This document shows positions 36,155 to 50,511 of a stretch of DNA of 64,000 nucleotides, in pieces. The translations under genes and the position numbers were made by a program. Each line of letters opens with the position of its first letter. The stretch's first letter is position 1. The notes below the pieces were generated by a model. It saw only the letters and a list, made by a program, of their open reading frames with translations, was not told the origin of the DNA and did no database searches. The stretch covers positions 108,602 to 172,601 of the forward strand of contig NZ_RHJI01000002.1 of NCBI RefSeq assembly GCF_004211955.1, given 5' to 3'. Source of the stretch: Escherichia sp. E1V33 (lineage in GTDB: Bacteria > Pseudomonadota > Gammaproteobacteria > Enterobacterales > Enterobacteriaceae).

Positions 36155-37525
36155 TTACTTTTTCTTTACCGGACGATGCCAGCCTTCTTTTTGAGTCTGC
36201 GGCACACGGCTGATCGCCAGGGCGTTTTCGCCGACATTACGCGTCACAGTTGTACCCGCAGCAATGGTCGCGCCTTTGCCTACTGTTACCGGGGCCACCA
36301 GCTGAGTGTCGGAACCGACAAAGACATCATCGCCGATAATGGTCTTAAATTTATTCGCACCATCATAGTTGCAGGTAATGGTTCCCGCACCGATGTTAAC
36401 GTTATCGCCGATTTCTGCATCGCCCAGGTAAGTCAGATGGCCAGCTTTCGAGCCTTTACCCAGACGCGTTTTTTTCATCTCAACGAAGTTACCGACGTGT
36501 GCGCCTTCCAGCAACTCAGCTCCGGGGCGCAGGCGGGCAAACGGACCGATGGTACAGGCTGCTGCCAGATTAGCATCTTCCACCACGGTATACGGGCTTA
36601 TTTCGCAATCATCGCCAATCACGCTATTTTTAATCACGCAACCGGTGCCGATTTTCACGCGATTACCGAGAGTCACGTTGCCCTCGATGATAACGTTAGT
36701 ATCAATTTCAACATCGCGCCCATGAGTTAGCGTACCGCGCAGATCAAAACGGGCCGGATCGCGCAACATAACGCCGGCTAACAACAGTTTTTCGGCCTGT
36801 TCGGACTGGTAAACGCGCTCCAGACGAGAGAGTTGCAGGCGGTTATTCACGCCTTCAACTTCGCTTAAACGTTGTGGATGAACAGCAACGATTTCACGTC
36901 CTTCCTGATACGCCAGCGCAATAATGTCGGTGATGTAGTATTCGCCCTGAGCATTATTGTTGGTCAGCTTCGCCAGCCAGCGTTTCATATCTGCGCCGTT
37001 AGCGATCAGAATGCCGGTGTTGATTTCCTGAATCTGACGCTGCTCATCGGTGGCATCTTTATGCTCAACAATGCCAGTAACTTTGCCGTTTTCGCGGGTG
37101 ATACGACCATAACCGGTTGGGTCATCCAGTTTCACCGTCAGCAGACCAATGCCACCCTGCGGTTTAGCATCACGCAGGCGCTGAAGTGTTTCGACAGAGA
37201 TCAGCGGCACGTCGCCGTAGAGCATTAAAATGTCTTCATCATCGGCAAAGAAAGGTGCGGCCTGCTGCATTGCATGACCCGTACCCAGCTGTTCTGCCTG
37301 AAGCACCCAGTTCAGGTTGTCATCTTTCAGCGCCTGTTTAAGCAGATCGCCACCGTGACCGTACACCAGGTGAACGTGCGCTGCACCTAATTCATTCGCA
37401 GCATCAATGACATGCTGAACCATCGCTTTCCCGGCAAGGGTATGCAGCACTTTCGGAAGATCGGAATACATGCGCGTGCCTTTGCCTGCGGCAAGGATCA
37501 CTACGCTCATAGCATTATTCAACAT
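36155..37525 (-). CDS. glmU: Bifunctional GlmU: GlcN-1-P acetyltransferase / UDP-GlcNAc pyrophosphorylase
   Basis: A 456-residue two-domain enzyme. The N-terminal Rossmann-like uridyltransferase starts with [21 protein letters not shown] (residues 8-28) and has the LYGDVPLI metal-binding Asp near 105. The C-terminal left-handed beta-helix has hexapeptide repeats, and the acetyltransferase His lies in the [20 protein letters not shown] segment near 352-371. It makes UDP-GlcNAc for peptidoglycan and LPS. It is co-transcribed with glmS, and a NagC-like operator lies upstream. Confidence 0.98.
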   Translation of the reverse strand: MLNNAMSVVILAAGKGTRMYSDLPKVLHTLAGKAMVQHVIDAANELGAAHVHLVYGHGGDLLKQALKDDNLNWVLQAEQLGTGHAMQQAAPFFADDEDILMLYGDVPLISVETLQRLRDAKPQGGIGLLTVKLDDPTGYGRITRENGKVTGIVEHKDATDEQRQIQEINTGILIANGADMKRWLAKLTNNNAQGEYYITDIIALAYQEGREIVAVHPQRLSEVEGVNNRLQLSRLERVYQSEQAEKLLLAGVMLRDPARFDLRGTLTHGRDVEIDTNVIIEGNVTLGNRVKIGTGCVIKNSVIGDDCEISPYTVVEDANLAAACTIGPFARLRPGAELLEGAHVGNFVEMKKTRLGKGSKAGHLTYLGDAEIGDNVNIGAGTITCNYDGANKFKTIIGDDVFVGSDTQLVAPVTVGKGATIAAGTTVTRNVGENALAISRVPQTQKEGWHRPVKKK

Positions 37526-37860
37526 ACGCGTCCTGACTGTAATTTTAGAACGAATTTAAACTGCTTCACCTTGAAAAAACTACATTTTTTTCATCGTGAA
37601 ATGGACAGAGGATAAATTGTTCAATAACGGATTATCCCCGCTAGCAAAAGAGCCATTTTCGACCATCGTCACGCCTTTTGTCTTCATAAAAGTAAGACAC
37701 CACCTTTATTTAAGCGTCAGGCTGATGTTTTTGCTCTTATTTCGATCAATGAATAAACAGGAAAACCAGCTAAGGATTTTGCGGATTTATAAAAATGAGT
37801 TTAATTGCGGGATATAAAAATGCGCAGGATATAGCAGAACCAATCTCGCTGCGGCGCGCG
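37526..37860 (-). promoter_or_regulatory. glmU promoter region with NagC-like site
   Basis: A gene-free stretch of about 335 bases between glmU and atpC. A candidate NagC operator, the dyad ttatttcgatcaatgaataaa, lies at 37737-37757. In E. coli NagC activates glmU from two sites; a second, nearer site is expected at about 37560-37610 but I could not fix it confidently. Confidence 0.6.
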
Positions 37861-37864
37861 AAAA

Positions 37865-37894
37865 AAAAGCCAGCCTGTTTCCAGACTGGCTTTT
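37865..37894 (-). terminator. Terminator of the atp operon
   Basis: aaaagccag / ctggctttt gives a 9-bp stem. Read on the minus strand, T residues follow. It lies 18 bases past the atpC stop. Confidence 0.92.
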
Positions 37895-37912
37895 GTGCTT
37901 TTCAAGCCGGTG

Positions 37913-38332
37913 TTACATCGCTTTTTTGGTCAACTCGATAACGCGCAGCTGCGCGATCGCTTTGGCCAGTTCCGCAGACGCCTGAGCGTAATCTACGTCG
38001 CCGTGAGAGCTGCTAATGTGCTCTTCAGCCTTACGTTTCGCTTCCATGGCTCGCGCTTCGTCGAGATCCTGGCCGCGAATTGCGGTGTCGGCCAGAACGG
38101 TCACGTTGCCAGGCTGCACTTCAAGAATGCCGCCAGACAGATAGATAAACTCTTCGTGACCGTGCTGTTTCACGATGCGAATCATACCAGGCTTAATGGC
38201 GGTGAGCAGCGGCGCGTGGCCTGGGTAAATTCCCAGTTCACCTTCGCTACCCGTTACCTGGATTTTCTCGACCAGACCAGAGAACATTTGTTGCTCTGCG
38301 CTGACGACGTCCAGGTGGTAAGTCATTGCCAT
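37913..38332 (-). CDS. atpC: ATP synthase F1 subunit epsilon
   Basis: A 139-residue subunit with an N-terminal beta sandwich ([20 protein letters not shown] ... [13 protein letters not shown]) and a C-terminal helical hairpin ([12 protein letters not shown] ... [15 protein letters not shown]) that can extend and inhibit F1. It forms part of the central stalk with gamma. It is the last gene of atpIBEFHAGDC, 20 bases after atpD. Confidence 0.98.
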
Positions 38333-38352
38333 ATCACCCTCCGATTAAGGCG

Positions 38353-40625
<2,273 letters not shown>

Positions 40626-40675
40626 GAGCTTCTCCTCAATGCCTTGCGGCCTGCCCTAAGGCAAGCCGCCAGACG

Positions 40676-42217
40676 TTACCAGGATTGGGTTGCTTTGAAG
40701 GAATCGAGGATGCCTTTCAGCTTGCCTTCGATTTCGTCGTTGTAGCCACCGGTCTGGTTGATCTCTTGCATCAACGGAGCGTGATCACGGTCGACGTAAG
40801 CCAGCAGAGCGGCTTCGAAGCTGCCGATTTTCGACAGTTCAACATCCGCCAGGTAACCACGTTCTGCTGCGAACAGAACCAGAGACTGTTGCGCTACGGA
40901 CATCGGCGCATACTGTTTCTGTTTCAGCAGTTCGGTCACTTTCTGACCGTGGTCAAGCTGCTTACGTGTTGCATCGTCAAGGTCGGATGCAAACTGAGAG
41001 AACGCTGCCAGTTCACGATACTGTGCCAGAGCGGTACGGATACCACCGGACAGTTTTTTCATGATCTTGGTCTGTGCTGCACCACCAACACGGGATACGG
41101 AAATACCCGGGTTAACCGCAGGACGAATACCGGCGTTGAACAGGTTGGTTTCCAGGAAGATCTGACCATCGGTAATGGAGATTACGTTGGTCGGAACGAA
41201 CGCAGAAACGTCACCCGCCTGAGTTTCGATAATCGGCAGCGCGGTCAGAGAACCGGTTTTCCCTTTCACTTCACCTTTGGTGAAAGCTTCAACGTATTCG
41301 GCGTTAACACGCGCAGCACGCTCCAGCAGACGAGAGTGGAGGTAGAATACGTCGCCCGGGAATGCTTCACGTCCTGGCGGACGACGGAGCAGCAGGGAGA
41401 TCTGACGGTAAGCAACAGCCTGTTTAGACAGGTCATCGTAAATGATCAGCGCATCTTCACCGCGGTCACGGAAGTATTCGCCCATTGCGCAACCAGCATA
41501 TGGTGCCAGGTATTGCAGTGCAGCGGATTCAGACGCGGTTGCTACCACAACGATGGTGTTAGCCAGTGCGCCGTGCTCTTCCAGTTTACGTACCACGTTA
41601 GAAATGGTGGACGCTTTCTGGCCGATAGCGACATAGATACATTTGATACCGGAATCGCGCTGGTTGATGATGGCATCGATTGCCAGTGCGGTTTTACCGG
41701 TCTGACGGTCACCGATGATCAATTCACGCTGACCACGACCGATTGGGATCATGGAGTCAACGGCTTTATAACCGGTCTGTACCGGCTGATCTACGGACTG
41801 ACGTTCGATAACGCCCGGAGCGATTGCTTCTACAGCAGAGAAGCCGTCGTGATCCAGCGGACCTTTACCATCGATTGGTGCACCCAGAGTGTTAACCACA
41901 CGGCCCAGCAGGCCACGGCCAACCGGAACTTCCAGGATACGGCCAGTACACTTAACTTTCATGCCTTCGGCAAGGTCAGCGTACGGACCCATAACAACCG
42001 CACCTACAGAGTCGCGCTCGAGGTTCAGTGCGATAGCGTAACGGTTACCCGGCAGGGAGATCATTTCACCCTGCATACAATCGGCCAGGCCGTGGATGCG
42101 GATAACACCGTCACTTACAGAAACAATAGTACCTTCGTTGTGAGCTTCACTCACAACATTGAACTGAGCAATGCGCTGCTTGATCAGTTCGCTGATTTCG
42201 GTGGAATTCAGTTGCAT
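40676..42217 (-). CDS. atpA: ATP synthase F1 subunit alpha
   Basis: A 513-residue non-catalytic nucleotide-binding subunit. The P-loop is [13 protein letters not shown] near 169-181, the arginine finger (Arg-376 in E. coli) lies in the VSRVGGAAQ region, and the N-terminal helix [16 protein letters not shown] contacts delta. Three copies alternate with beta. It lies 12 bases after atpH and 50 bases before atpG. Confidence 0.98.
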
Positions 42218-42229
42218 GCTCCAGTCCCC

Positions 42230-42763
42230 TTAAGACTGCAAGACGTCTGCAAGGCGCTCAAGACGACCGCGTACGCTGCCATCAATGACCATATCACCCG
42301 CTCGGATGATAACGCCTGCCATTACAGACTTATCGATTTTGCAATTCAGCTTAACTTTGCGTGACAGACGTTTTTCCATCGCAGCAGAAATTTTCGCGAG
42401 CTGTTGTTCACTCAGTGCGGCAGCGGAAATGACGTCTACCTCAGCGGTAGCCTCACTCACGGCACGCAGGTGAATAAACTGCTCCAGAACATCCGGGAGC
42501 GCGTTAAGACGACCATTTTCAGCCATAACCCGAATCAGGTTCTGACCGTTTTCGTCCAGTTGCTCACCACAAACTGCGATAAACGACTCGGCGAGCGTTT
42601 CTGGCGCCAGTGCGCCAGAGAGAAGCTCTGCCATCTGTTCGTTTTTGGTTACCTCGGCGGCAAACGCCAGCATGTCCTGCCAGCGTTCTACACTTTGGTG
42701 TTCGACGGCAAAGTCAAAAGCTGCTTTGGCGTAGGGGCGAGCTACCGTAATAAATTCAGACAT
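42230..42763 (-). CDS. atpH: ATP synthase F1 subunit delta (OSCP)
   Basis: A 177-residue peripheral-stalk subunit. The N-terminal six-helix domain starts [19 protein letters not shown] and binds alpha N-termini. The C-terminal part ([40 protein letters not shown]) contains the family signature and binds the b dimer. It is placed 14 bases after atpF and 12 before atpA. Confidence 0.98.
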
Positions 42764-42777
42764 CAGCCCCTCCCTCC

Positions 42778-43248
42778 TTACAGTTCAGCGACAAGTTTAT
42801 CCACGATGTCGCTGTTAGCAGCTTCATCCACGGAACGTTCGATGATCTTCTCGGCGCCAGCAACAGCCAGGATAGCAACTTGCTTACGCAGCTCTTCACG
42901 GGCACGTTTACGCTCGGCTTCAATTTCCGCCTGCGCCTGGGCCACGATTTTAGTACGTTCCTGTTCTGCCTCAGCTTTCGCTTCGTCCAGAATCTGCGAG
43001 CGGCGTTTGTTCGCCTGCTCGATGATTACCTGGGCTTCCGCTTTCGCTTTTTTCAGCTGGTCGGTCGCGCTGGCCTTTGCAAGGTCAAGGTCCTTATGTG
43101 CTCGTTCTGCGGAAGCAAGACCGTCAGCAATTTCTTTTTGACGTTTTTCGATGGCAGCCATTAATGGCGGCCATACGTACTTCATGCAGAACAGAACGAA
43201 CAGGACAAACGCGATGGCCTGGCCGAGGATTGTTGCGTTAAGATTCAC
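42778..43248 (-). CDS. atpF: ATP synthase Fo subunit b
   Basis: A 156-residue protein with one N-terminal membrane helix ([16 protein letters not shown], residues about 11-26), followed by a long, charged, Ala-rich coiled coil ([23 protein letters not shown] ...) and a C-terminal delta-binding end (VDKLVAEL). Two copies form the peripheral stalk that holds F1 against rotation. Confidence 0.98.
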
Positions 43249-43292
43249 AGCACAATGCCTCTATTTAGTTAACGTTCTGATATTGCTCTTTA

Positions 43293-43567
<275 letters not shown>

Positions 43568-43595
43568 TCAGTTAAAACGTAGTAGTGTTGGTAAA

Positions 43596-44800
<1,205 letters not shown>

Positions 44801-44891
44801 CACGTTTTTCACTCCTGCTCCCTTCGAGGTATGCCGCGTGTCGTATAAAACTTTCTTTAAGGCTTAGAGTCAAGCATCAAAAAGCGGTCAA

Positions 44892-44919
44892 ATTATACGG
44901 TGCGCCCCCGTGATTTCAA
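44892..44919 (-). promoter_or_regulatory. Main atp operon promoter
   Basis: On the minus strand TTGAAA (44914-44919) and TATAAT (44892-44897), with a 16-base spacer, about 80-90 bases before atpI. This is a near-consensus sigma-70 promoter. Confidence 0.9.
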
Positions 44920-45416
44920 ACAATAAGTAGCCAAAAGGTGAATAAATGTTTAAATATTTTCCCAGTGCATACAATTGCGACTTTTCTGCTAACCGTGGTG
45001 GATCATGAAAAACTGTAAATAACGCGTAAACACTAGAGGTAAAGCGTGCTTCAGATCACATATCGAGCATGTTCACCCGTAGCATATTTATTTACTTGGC
45101 AAATGATGCCATTGCAAGCTTCTGATATTTCAGTCTAAAAACAGATACTGTTTTCATAAATAGCATTTACACAACAAAAACCAACCATTGACATTCTTAA
45201 TAAAATTTTAACAGCCAATTATGGTTCTTAGCGCCAATTTTTAGCAGGCTGATATTTTCACTAATGACCCATTTTCTGCTTACCAAAAAAAGCCACGTTA
45301 CTTCATTGATACAAAAGAGTGAACGTGGCGTTAGATGTAACCAGTTATATCAGTAAAAAACCTGGTTGTTGTTAACAGTCGAACCGGTCAATTTTTTATG
45401 ATTTTTTTGATAAAAA
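44920..45416. other. AT-rich rsmG-atpI intergenic region
   Basis: About 500 bases with no convincing gene. The sequence is AT-rich. It includes an inverted-repeat-like ggtcattagtg / aaagccacgtt stretch that I could not resolve, and sequence beyond the rsmG stop (45361-45416) with poly-T/A tracts that may end the mnmG-rsmG transcript. Nothing else could be supported. Confidence 0.5.
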
Positions 45417-46040
45417 TTAAATTTTATTTGCTTTAATCACCACCAGATGACGTTCGCCATCCAGGGCTGGAACCTGAAGTTTAACCACTGATTCGACCTG
45501 ATATTCTTCGGGCAACAAAGCGATTTCATCTTCCGGCATTTGCCCTTTCAGTGCGTAGAAACGGCCTTGCTCACCAGGCAGATGGTGGCACCAGCTCACC
45601 ATATCGTTCAAAGACGCAAAAGCGCGGCTAATTACGCCATCAAATGGCGGCTCTGACGGAAACTCTTCTACCCTGCTCTGTACCGGTTCAATGTTTTCCA
45701 GTTTCAGTTCATGTTGCACCTGACGAAGGAAACGCACACGTTTACCGAGGCTATCCAGCAGCGTGAAATGGGCTTCAGGACGCACGATGGAAAGCGGTAT
45801 GCCAGGCAGCCCCGGTCCGGTTCCCACGTCTATAAAACGCTCACCTTGCAGATATGGTGCAACGACAATGCTGTCGAGAATATGGCGTACCAGCATCTCG
45901 TTAGGATCGCGGACCGAGGTCAGGTTGTACGCCTTATTCCATTTATGCAGCATATTTACGTAGGCGATAAGCTGATTTTTCTGGTGATCGGTAAGCGAAA
46001 TTCCTGCGTCTTTCAGCAGTGAAGAGAGTTTGTTGAGCAC
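45417..46040 (-). CDS. rsmG: RsmG, 16S rRNA m7G527 methyltransferase
   Basis: A 207-residue SAM-dependent methyltransferase that modifies G527 of 16S rRNA (loss gives low-level streptomycin resistance). The SAM-binding motif is [16 protein letters not shown] near residue 69, and the Asn/Arg-rich [17 protein letters not shown] signature lies near 38-54. It is downstream of mnmG (gidA-gidB pair) with a 63-base gap containing a small hairpin. Confidence 0.97.
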   Translation of the reverse strand: MLNKLSSLLKDAGISLTDHQKNQLIAYVNMLHKWNKAYNLTSVRDPNEMLVRHILDSIVVAPYLQGERFIDVGTGPGLPGIPLSIVRPEAHFTLLDSLGKRVRFLRQVQHELKLENIEPVQSRVEEFPSEPPFDGVISRAFASLNDMVSWCHHLPGEQGRFYALKGQMPEDEIALLPEEYQVESVVKLQVPALDGERHLVVIKANKI

Positions 46041-46065
46041 GGTGATTACCTGTTCTTGATGCGTT

Positions 46066-46091
46066 GCCCGGTAAGCGGGTGCTTACCAGGC
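46066..46091. repeat. Intercistronic hairpin between mnmG and rsmG
   Basis: gcccggtaagc / gcttaccaggc, a stem of 11 positions with one mismatch and a 4-base loop. Read on the minus strand it follows mnmG without a T tract, so it may stabilise or weakly attenuate rather than terminate. Confidence 0.65.
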
Positions 46092-46103
46092 ATTTTTAAT
46101 GCG

Positions 46104-47993
46104 TTATGCGCTACGACGCAGCATACCCTGTTTTTTCAGCCACACCAGCAGAATGGAAATAGCCGCAGGCGTGACGCCAGAAATACGCGAAGCCTGGCCG
46201 ATAGAGGCCGGTTTGTGATCGTTTAGTTTGGCGATCACTTCGTTAGAAAGACCGGATACCTGGCGGTAATCCAACGTCGCTGGTAGCAGGGTGTTCTCGT
46301 TACGCAGCTGCTTTTCGATCTCATCTTGCTGGCGCGCGATATAACCTTCGTATTTAACCTGAATCTCAACCTGTTCCGCCGCCTGTTCGTCTGTCAACGC
46401 AGGGGCAAACGGCGTCAGCGTGGTTAATTTTTCATAAGTCATTTCCGGACGACGCAGCAGATCTTCACCACTGGCTTCACGGGAAAGCGGCGCAGTCAGG
46501 TGAGCATTCACTTCGGCTGCAGCTTCCGCCGAAGGCGTTACCCAGGTTGACTTCAGACGCTGACGTTCACGCTCGATATTCTCAAGCTTCTCGTTAAAGC
46601 GCGCCCAGCGTTCGTCATCCACCAGGCCCAGTTCACGACCGATTTCGGTCAGACGGAGATCCGCGTTATCTTCGCGCAGCATCAAACGATATTCTGCGCG
46701 GGAGGTAAACATACGGTACGGTTCTTTGGTACCCAGCGTGCAGAGGTCATCCACCAGCACGCCAAGATATGCCTGGGAACGCGCAGGTGCCCAGCCTTCT
46801 TTGTCTGCGGACAAACGGGCAGCGTTAAGACCGGCCAGCAAACCTTGCGCAGCGGCTTCTTCGTAACCGGTAGTGCCGTTAATCTGCCCGGCAAAGAACA
46901 GACCCTGGATAAACTTGCTCTCCAGCGTCGGTTTCAGGTCGCGCGGATCGAAGAAGTCATACTCAATGGCATAACCCGGACGGACGATCTTCGCGTTTTC
47001 CATCCCCTGCATGGAGCGGACAATTTGCATCTGCACATCGAACGGCAGGCTGGTGGAGATACCGTTCGGATAAATTTCGTTTGACGTCAGCCCTTCCGGT
47101 TCAAGGAAGATCTGATGCTGATTTCTGTCGGCGAAGCGCATGACTTTGTCTTCGATCGACGGGCAGTAGCGTGGGCCAACACCTTCGATCACCCCTGCGT
47201 ACATTGGGCTGCGATCAAGGTTACTGCGGATCACGTCATGGGTTTTCTCATTGGTATGGGTGATATAACACGGCACCTGCTGGGGATGCTGGGCCGCATT
47301 GCCCATGAATGAGAACACCGGCATTGGGTTATCGCCATGCTGTTGCGCCAGCACGCTGAAGTCGATAGTGCGTGCATCAATACGCGGCGGCGTTCCGGTT
47401 TTCAGACGACCAACGCGCAATGGAAGCTCACGCAAACGGCGTGAGAGCGGAATGGACGGCGGATCGCCAGCACGACCACCGCTGTAGTTATCCAGACCGA
47501 TATGAATTTTACCGTCAAGGAAAGTCCCAACAGTGAGCACGACCGCTTTAGCACGGAACTTAAGACCCATCTGGGTGACAGCGCCGACTACGCGATCGTT
47601 TTCGACAATAAGATCCTCAACCGCCTGCTGGAAGATCATCAGATTCGGTTGGTTCTCGAGCGCCGTGCGTACTGCCTGACGATAGAGCACGCGATCCGCC
47701 TGAGCTCGGGTGGCGCGAACCGCCGGCCCTTTGCTGGCGTTTAGTATCCTAAACTGGATACCAGCCTGATCGATCGCTTTCGCCATCAGACCGCCGAGTG
47801 CATCCACTTCTTTTACCAGATGTCCCTTCCCAATACCGCCGATCGCTGGGTTGCAGCTCATCTGCCCCAGAGTGTCGATATTGTGTGTCAAAAGCAGAGT
47901 CTGTTGACCCATACGCGCCGCGGCCATCGCGGCCTCGGTGCCTGCATGACCCCCGCCAATGATGATGACGTCAAAAGGATCCGGATAAAACAT
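46104..47993 (-). CDS. mnmG: MnmG (GidA), tRNA U34 modification FAD enzyme
   Basis: A 629-residue flavoprotein. The FAD dinucleotide motif is [14 protein letters not shown] near residue 9-22. Conserved Cys segments [16 protein letters not shown] near 47 and the GTPPRID region near 200 are present; the C-terminal helical domain ([15 protein letters not shown] ... [20 protein letters not shown]) binds MnmE and tRNA. With MnmE (12020-13384) it forms cmnm5U34. Its transcription away from oriC is known to influence initiation on some templates. Confidence 0.98.
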   Translation of the reverse strand: MFYPDPFDVIIIGGGHAGTEAAMAAARMGQQTLLLTHNIDTLGQMSCNPAIGGIGKGHLVKEVDALGGLMAKAIDQAGIQFRILNASKGPAVRATRAQADRVLYRQAVRTALENQPNLMIFQQAVEDLIVENDRVVGAVTQMGLKFRAKAVVLTVGTFLDGKIHIGLDNYSGGRAGDPPSIPLSRRLRELPLRVGRLKTGTPPRIDARTIDFSVLAQQHGDNPMPVFSFMGNAAQHPQQVPCYITHTNEKTHDVIRSNLDRSPMYAGVIEGVGPRYCPSIEDKVMRFADRNQHQIFLEPEGLTSNEIYPNGISTSLPFDVQMQIVRSMQGMENAKIVRPGYAIEYDFFDPRDLKPTLESKFIQGLFFAGQINGTTGYEEAAAQGLLAGLNAARLSADKEGWAPARSQAYLGVLVDDLCTLGTKEPYRMFTSRAEYRLMLREDNADLRLTEIGRELGLVDDERWARFNEKLENIERERQRLKSTWVTPSAEAAAEVNAHLTAPLSREASGEDLLRRPEMTYEKLTTLTPFAPALTDEQAAEQVEIQVKYEGYIARQQDEIEKQLRNENTLLPATLDYRQVSGLSNEVIAKLNDHKPASIGQASRISGVTPAAISILLVWLKKQGMLRRSA

Positions 47994-48081
47994 GGTGATT
48001 GCCTCGCATAACGCGGTATGAAAATGGATTGAAGCCCGGGCCGTGGATTCTACTCAACTTTGTCGGCTTGAGAAAGACCCG
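47994..48081. other. mnmG upstream region adjoining oriC
   Basis: An 88-base segment between the mnmG start and the oriC left boundary, holding the mnmG promoter. No other gene is apparent. Confidence 0.6.
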
Positions 48082-48356
48082 GGATCCTGGGTATTAAAAA
48101 GAAGATCTATTTATTTAGAGATCTGTTCTATTGTGATCTCTTATTAGGATCGCACTGCCCTGTGGATAACAAGGATCCGGCTTTTAAGATCAACAACCTG
48201 GAAAGGATCATTAACTGTGAATGATCGGTGATCCTGGACAGTATAAGCTGGGATCAGAATGAGGGGTTATACACAACTCAAAAACTGAACAACAGTTGTT
48301 CTTTGGATAACTACCGGTTGATCCAAGCTTCCTACCAGAGTTATCCACAGTAGATC
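48082..48356. other. oriC: Chromosomal replication origin oriC
   Basis: A complete enterobacterial oriC. The duplex-unwinding 13-mers are at 48104-48116 (gatctatttattt), 48120-48132 (gatctgttctatt) and 48135-48147 (gatctcttattag). DnaA boxes: R1 TGTGGATAA at 48161-48169, R5/M TGTGAATGA at 48216-48224, R2 TTATACACA at 48267-48275, R3 TTTGGATAA at 48302-48310 and R4 TTATCCACA at 48341-48349. The IHF-site region begins near 48188 (gatcaacaacctg). About 13 GATC sites provide SeqA/Dam control. By memory it differs from K-12 at about three bases (near 48239 and 48333-48335), all outside the named boxes. Confidence 0.98.
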
Positions 48357-48371
48357 GCACGATCTGTATAC

Positions 48372-48815
48372 TTATTTGAGTAAATTAATCCACGATCCCA
48401 GCCATTCTTCTGCCGGATCTTCAGGAATGTCGTGATCAAGTATGTTGATCTTCAGTGTTTCGCCTGTCTGTTTTGCACCGGAATTTTTGAGTTCTGCCTC
48501 GAGTTTATCGATAGCCCCACAAAAGGTGTCGTATTCACGACTGCCAATACCAATTGCGCCAAAGCGTACCGCAGAAAGATCGGGCTTTTGCTCCTGCAAT
48601 GCTTCATAGAAAGGAGAAAGGTTGTCCGGAATGTCTCCGGCACCGTGGGTTGAGCTGATAACCAGCCAGATCCCAGAGGCAGATAAATCTTCTAACAGCG
48701 GACCGTGCAGCGTTTCGGTGGTAAAACCCGCCTCTTCCAGCTTTTCAGCCAGGTGTTCTGCTACATATTCGGCACCGCCGAGGGTGCTGCCGCTGATAAG
48801 AGTGATATCTGCCAT
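48372..48815 (-). CDS. mioC: MioC, flavodoxin-like FMN protein
   Basis: A 147-residue short-chain flavodoxin. The FMN phosphate loop is LISGSTLGGAEYVAEHLAEKLE near residues 5-26, with ISSTHGAGDIPDN near 53-65 and IGSREYDTFCGA near 92-103. MioC was reported to support biotin synthase activity in vitro. It is transcribed into oriC, and its expression can influence origin firing. A DnaA-box-like TGTGGAAAA at 48875-48883 lies upstream, fitting DnaA control. Confidence 0.96.
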   Translation of the reverse strand: MADITLISGSTLGGAEYVAEHLAEKLEEAGFTTETLHGPLLEDLSASGIWLVISSTHGAGDIPDNLSPFYEALQEQKPDLSAVRFGAIGIGSREYDTFCGAIDKLEAELKNSGAKQTGETLKINILDHDIPEDPAEEWLGSWINLLK

Positions 48816-48904
48816 AAACCGCCACCTTTATTAAGAGTGGCGTATTGTACGCTGTGAACGCGTTGGGATCTACCTGTGGAAAAGTATGGGATTAAAAAAG
48901 CCGC

Positions 48905-49363
48905 TCATGGCTTGATGGTACGCATGATCGGGTTCTGCAGGACGATCAATGTCTCAGTGGACTGAATTTCATCAATTGTTTGGATCTTGTTGATAAGTAC
49001 ATGCTGGAGGGCGTCGATCGAGCGGCACATCACTTTGATAAAGATGCTGTAGTGGCCAGTTGTGTAATAGGCTTCGGTGACTTCGTCGAGACTTTCCAGC
49101 TTCGCCAGCGCGGAAGGATAGTCTTTTGCGCTCTTCAGGATAATGCCGATAAAACAGCCTACGTCATAACCGAGCTGCTTCGGGCTAACATCAATACGCG
49201 CCCCGGTAATGATCCCCGCCTGCTTCATTTTCTCTACACGAACGTGAATTGTCCCCGGGCTTACGCCAAATTGTTTCGCCAGTTCGGCGTAAGCGGTGCG
49301 TGCATTGCTCATTAGCGCTTCCAGGATGCCGCGGTCCAGATTGTCGATCAGATAATTTTCCAT
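48905..49363 (-). CDS. asnC: AsnC, Lrp/AsnC-family regulator
   Basis: A 152-residue regulator with an N-terminal helix-turn-helix (TAYAELAKQFGVSPGTIHVRVEKMKQ, residues about 23-48) and a C-terminal RAM domain (DVGCFIGIILKSAKDYP ... STETLIVLQN) that binds asparagine. It activates the divergent asnA when asparagine is low and regulates itself. It is upstream of mioC and may read through toward it. Confidence 0.97.
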   Translation of the reverse strand: MENYLIDNLDRGILEALMSNARTAYAELAKQFGVSPGTIHVRVEKMKQAGIITGARIDVSPKQLGYDVGCFIGIILKSAKDYPSALAKLESLDEVTEAYYTTGHYSIFIKVMCRSIDALQHVLINKIQTIDEIQSTETLIVLQNPIMRTIKP

Positions 49364-49514
49364 AGGATTTTCTTATGTGAATTGATGATTAATTCTATTT
49401 TAGCTTTCTTTTTTAATGAATCAAAAGTGAGTAAGGCTTTTTATTGAATGAATATTGCATACGTGCCGGTTTCTGTTGCTTAATCATATTCAACAGGACG
49501 CAGGAGTATAAAAA
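49364..49514. promoter_or_regulatory. asnC-asnA divergent promoter region
   Basis: A 151-base region between divergent asnC and asnA. It should contain AsnC-binding sites; I did not fix individual ones. The asnA ribosome site is CAGGAG at 49500-49505. Confidence 0.6.
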
Positions 49515-50507
49515 ATGAAAACCGCTTACATTGCCAAACAACGTCAAATTAGCTTCGTGAAATCTCACTTTTCTCGTCAACTGGAAGAACGCTTAGGGCT
49601 TATCGAAGTCCAGGCGCCTATTCTTAGCCGTGTGGGGGATGGCACGCAGGATAACTTGTCGGGCTGTGAAAAAGCGGTACAGGTAAAAGTGAAAGCTCTG
49701 CCTGATGCCCAGTTCGAAGTGGTTCATTCACTGGCGAAGTGGAAACGTCAGACATTAGGGCAACACGACTTCAGCGTGGGCGAAGGGCTGTACACGCACA
49801 TGAAAGCCCTTCGCCCCGATGAAGACCGTCTTTCCCCGCTGCACTCGGTCTATGTTGACCAGTGGGACTGGGAACGCGTAATGGGCGACGGTGAGCGTCA
49901 ATTCTCCACTTTGAAAAGCACAGTAGAGGCGATCTGGGCGGGAATTAAAGCAACCGAAGCTGCTGTTAGCGAAGAGTTTGGTCTGGCACCGTTCCTGCCG
50001 GATCAGATCCACTTCGTACACAGCCAGGAATTACTGTCTCGTTATCCGGATCTCGACGCCAAAGGGCGTGAGCGGGCGATTGCGAAAGATCTTGGCGCGG
50101 TATTCCTTGTCGGGATTGGCGGCAAGCTGAGCGATGGTCATCGTCACGACGTACGCGCACCGGATTATGATGACTGGAGCACTCCGTCAGAGCTGGGACA
50201 TGCAGGGCTGAACGGCGATATTCTGGTGTGGAACCCGGTACTGGAAGATGCGTTTGAGCTTTCTTCCATGGGGATCCGCGTGGATGCCAACACGCTGAAG
50301 CATCAACTGGCGCTGACCGGGGATGAAGATCGTCTGCAGCTGGAATGGCATCAGGCGCTGCTGCGTGGTGAAATGCCGCAAACCATTGGCGGCGGTATCG
50401 GCCAGTCTCGTTTGACCATGCTGCTGCTGCAACTGCCACATATTGGTCAGGTTCAGTGTGGTGTATGGCCAGCTGCTGTTCGCGAGAGCGTCCCTTCTCT
50501 GCTGTAA
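49515..50507 (+). CDS. asnA: AsnA, ammonia-dependent asparagine synthetase
   Basis: A 330-residue enzyme that joins aspartate and ammonia using ATP, structurally a class II aminoacyl-tRNA synthetase-like fold. Features include [22 protein letters not shown] at the start, [16 protein letters not shown] (substrate site) near 34-50, [19 protein letters not shown] near 105 and the C-terminal [20 protein letters not shown]. It is divergent from and activated by AsnC. It ends 4 bases from the convergent viaA stop. Confidence 0.98.
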   Translation: MKTAYIAKQRQISFVKSHFSRQLEERLGLIEVQAPILSRVGDGTQDNLSGCEKAVQVKVKALPDAQFEVVHSLAKWKRQTLGQHDFSVGEGLYTHMKALRPDEDRLSPLHSVYVDQWDWERVMGDGERQFSTLKSTVEAIWAGIKATEAAVSEEFGLAPFLPDQIHFVHSQELLSRYPDLDAKGRERAIAKDLGAVFLVGIGGKLSDGHRHDVRAPDYDDWSTPSELGHAGLNGDILVWNPVLEDAFELSSMGIRVDANTLKHQLALTGDEDRLQLEWHQALLRGEMPQTIGGGIGQSRLTMLLLQLPHIGQVQCGVWPAAVRESVPSLL

Positions 50508-50511
50508 TAAT

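Noticed and set aside
40685..42364. 559-codon plus-strand ORF opposite atpA/atpH
   Set aside because: It is a shadow of highly biased codons in atpA and crosses into atpH; no homology or start signal supports it.
44920..45416. Possible small gene in the rsmG-atpI gap
   Set aside because: No frame with a ribosome site and convincing composition; it is AT-rich non-coding sequence.
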